Position numbers and translations under genes: made by a program. The notes beneath the pieces are model-generated. The model saw nothing but the letters and a program-made list of their open reading frames with translations, ran no database searches and was not told where the DNA came from. 34,423 nt of DNA from Methylobacterium longum (GTDB taxonomy: Bacteria; Pseudomonadota; Alphaproteobacteria; Rhizobiales; Beijerinckiaceae): contig NZ_BPQS01000052.1 in the NCBI RefSeq assembly GCF_022179385.1, positions 1 through 34,423 on the forward strand, in the 5' to 3' direction. Shown here in pieces: positions 33,576-34,423 of the stretch. Numbering within the stretch: the first letter of the stretch is position 1; every line of letters begins with the position of its first letter.

Positions 33576-33719
33576 TCAGCGAGACTTGCCGGACGACGAG
33601 CCCAGGTTCAGGCCGAGACCGACGCCGATACCGCCGAGGTTCAGCCCGACGCCCAGGCCCTGAGGCGAGCCATGACCGCCGGACACGGTCTTCAAGGTCT
33701 TCAGATCAAGCTTCTTCAT
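33576..33719 (-). CDS. Double-glycine-leader peptide precursor, Gly/Leu-repeat core
   Basis: A 47-residue precursor. The leader MKKLDLKTLKTVSGG (1-15) fits the double-glycine rule exactly, with hydrophobic residues at -4 (Val), -7 (Leu) and -12 (Leu) relative to the cut after Gly15. The predicted mature part is 32 residues with 11 Gly and 6 Leu and no Cys or Thr. Residues 21-40 form an imperfect repeat (LGVGLNLGG then IGVGLGLNLG) in which Gly alternates with hydrophobic residues, and the tail is basic (SSSGKSR). It cannot form disulfides or lanthionines. ATG 33719 has GAAGG 10 bases upstream; the ATG 14 codons earlier would spoil the leader. A secreted bacteriocin-like or signalling peptide is inferred. 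Confidence 0.88.
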   Translation of the reverse strand: MKKLDLKTLKTVSGGHGSPQGLGVGLNLGGIGVGLGLNLGSSSGKSR

Positions 33720-33767
33720 CGTTTCGCAACCTTCATCGCGAGCGACGGGATGATCGCTCATCCACCA

Positions 33768-33781
33768 TTTATAGTTGTATC
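33768..33781 (-). promoter_or_regulatory. Shared motif upstream of the peptide operon
   Basis: On the minus strand GATACAACTATAAA ends about 49 bases before the peptide ATG. TATAAA inside it could be a -10 element, giving a start site near 33760 with a 40-base leader. A good -35 was not found at 17 bases, so an activator may be needed. It matches the motif at 27406-27419 before the adhesin. Confidence 0.5.
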
Positions 33782-34316
33782 AAGCCGCCGTTACATCAAT
33801 CAGAGATGGTGGAAAATACTTACTCGCGAGTGAAGGCTGTGGATAGACCGGCGCGTCGATCCGAATCGCGAACGTACGGGCAGGGCGAACGCCGAGACGC
33901 GGCTGACGTGCCCTCCGGACGGCGGAAGCGGCTTCGGGTCCGACGGTCTGAAGCCGCGACGACCGGCCGTCTGCTGGGTGCGCCGGACCAATCCGGCATG
34001 GAACCCATCCCGGCGGAGCAGCGCAGGCGCGCCGCGGAATCGTACCGGTGTTCCGAAGGATACGTGAACCTGGAGCCGCATGAGGACCAGCACGTGGCGC
34101 GGGAGTGCGCATGGTCACGCCAATCAGCCCTTTCTCATCCCGGGCGCAAACTACCGAAGAACTGGCCCCGATCGCGATACACAGCAGGCGGAAACGGCTC
34201 AGCCATGACGGCAGTGCACGCAGGGGTTGTTCGAGGGCACAAAACTGGATTGCCCGCAATTGAGTTATCGCGCGGTCGACTTAAATGATGCCCGAAGTTG
34301 GAGAGTGACTCACGAC
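33782..34316. other. Divergent gene-free region between peptide operon and XRE gene
   Basis: No convincing gene is present. Open frames on both strands give basic, Cys/Pro-rich sequences without ribosome sites. The region is less GC-rich than neighbours near 33781-33830 and 34220-34310. A weak promoter-like pair (TTGAGT at 34260, TAAATG at 34282, spacer 16) precedes the XRE gene. It probably carries the control sites for both directions. Confidence 0.4.
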
Positions 34317-34423
34317 ATGACGATGGCCAACAGTCCGAAGCTCACGACGGATGCGGACCGCACGATCGGTGGTCTTGTGGCGAGCCTACGCAAGGCACAG
34401 GGGCTGAGCCAGACCGCCCTGGG
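34317..34423 (+). CDS. XRE-family regulator, N-terminal part (cut by the window)
   Basis: The 35 visible residues run MTMANSPKLTTDADRTIGGL, then VASLRKAQGLSQTALG. The segment LRKAQGLSQTAL is the first and second helix of a lambda-repressor-like helix-turn-helix, with the conserved Gln-Thr-x-Leu at the start of helix 2. The gene runs off the right edge. GGAGAG lies about 11 bases before ATG 34317. It is divergent from the peptide operon and is a candidate regulator of it. The tail-only proteins at 24228 and 25351 resemble what follows such a domain. Confidence 0.8.
   Translation, partial: MTMANSPKLTTDADRTIGGLVASLRKAQGLSQTAL

Noticed and set aside
33512..34288. 258-residue plus-strand frame across the peptide gene and intergenic region
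   Set aside because: It is antisense to the well-supported leader peptide, and its sequence is basic and lacks any domain pattern.

Overview
The window is a high-GC, gene-dense stretch of an alphaproteobacterial chromosome, most likely Methylobacterium, Methylorubrum or a close relative in the Hyphomicrobiales. The assignment rests on gene content: CcmAB, a eukaryote-like NADP isocitrate dehydrogenase, a large Sel1-repeat polarity-type protein, an acyl-CoA dehydrogenase of the 600-residue class, many small PAS and c-di-GMP genes, and a perfect EcfG-type stress promoter. No tRNA, rRNA or CRISPR array was seen.

Layout. Bases 1-94 are the 3' end of an IS630-type transposase, followed by about 320 bases without a gene. 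Bases 414-11681 are mostly core metabolism: ccmA-ccmB (haem export for cytochrome c maturation), a small hypothetical gene, a TrmJ-like RNA methyltransferase, icd, a DUF3429 membrane protein, a 1081-residue coiled-coil/Sel1 protein, an acyl-CoA dehydrogenase and an O-acetylhomoserine sulfhydrylase. Bases 11766-12636 hold three small proteins of unknown function. Bases 12884-17083 hold a HerA-like ATPase, a GGDEF/EAL protein starting 2 bases after it, and a double-PilZ protein, which together look like a c-di-GMP unit. An SDR oxidoreductase and a stress-type small membrane protein follow.

From 19 kb onward the region is accessory in character. Two near-identical PAS proteins face each other as an inverted pair. 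A TadE/TadG pair overlaps by 4 bases. A third PAS protein is flanked by two small proteins that resemble the C-terminal part of XRE regulators without the DNA-binding half. A trimeric autotransporter adhesin follows.

The most striking unit is at 27.8-33.7 kb. A 47-residue precursor with a textbook double-glycine leader and a Gly/Leu-repeat, Cys-free core is followed on the same strand by an LpxL/HtrB-like acyltransferase-fold protein whose catalytic acid is missing, an HlyD-type adaptor, and a C39-peptidase ABC exporter with an intact Cys-His-Asp triad. A TolC-like outer-membrane channel converges on the exporter and overlaps it by 62 bases. The set reads as a complete type I system that processes and secretes one small peptide, with a possible lipid-related step. 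The upstream regions of the peptide operon and of the adhesin share the motif GATACAACTWTAA, which suggests common control. The window ends in the start of an XRE regulator divergent from the peptide operon.
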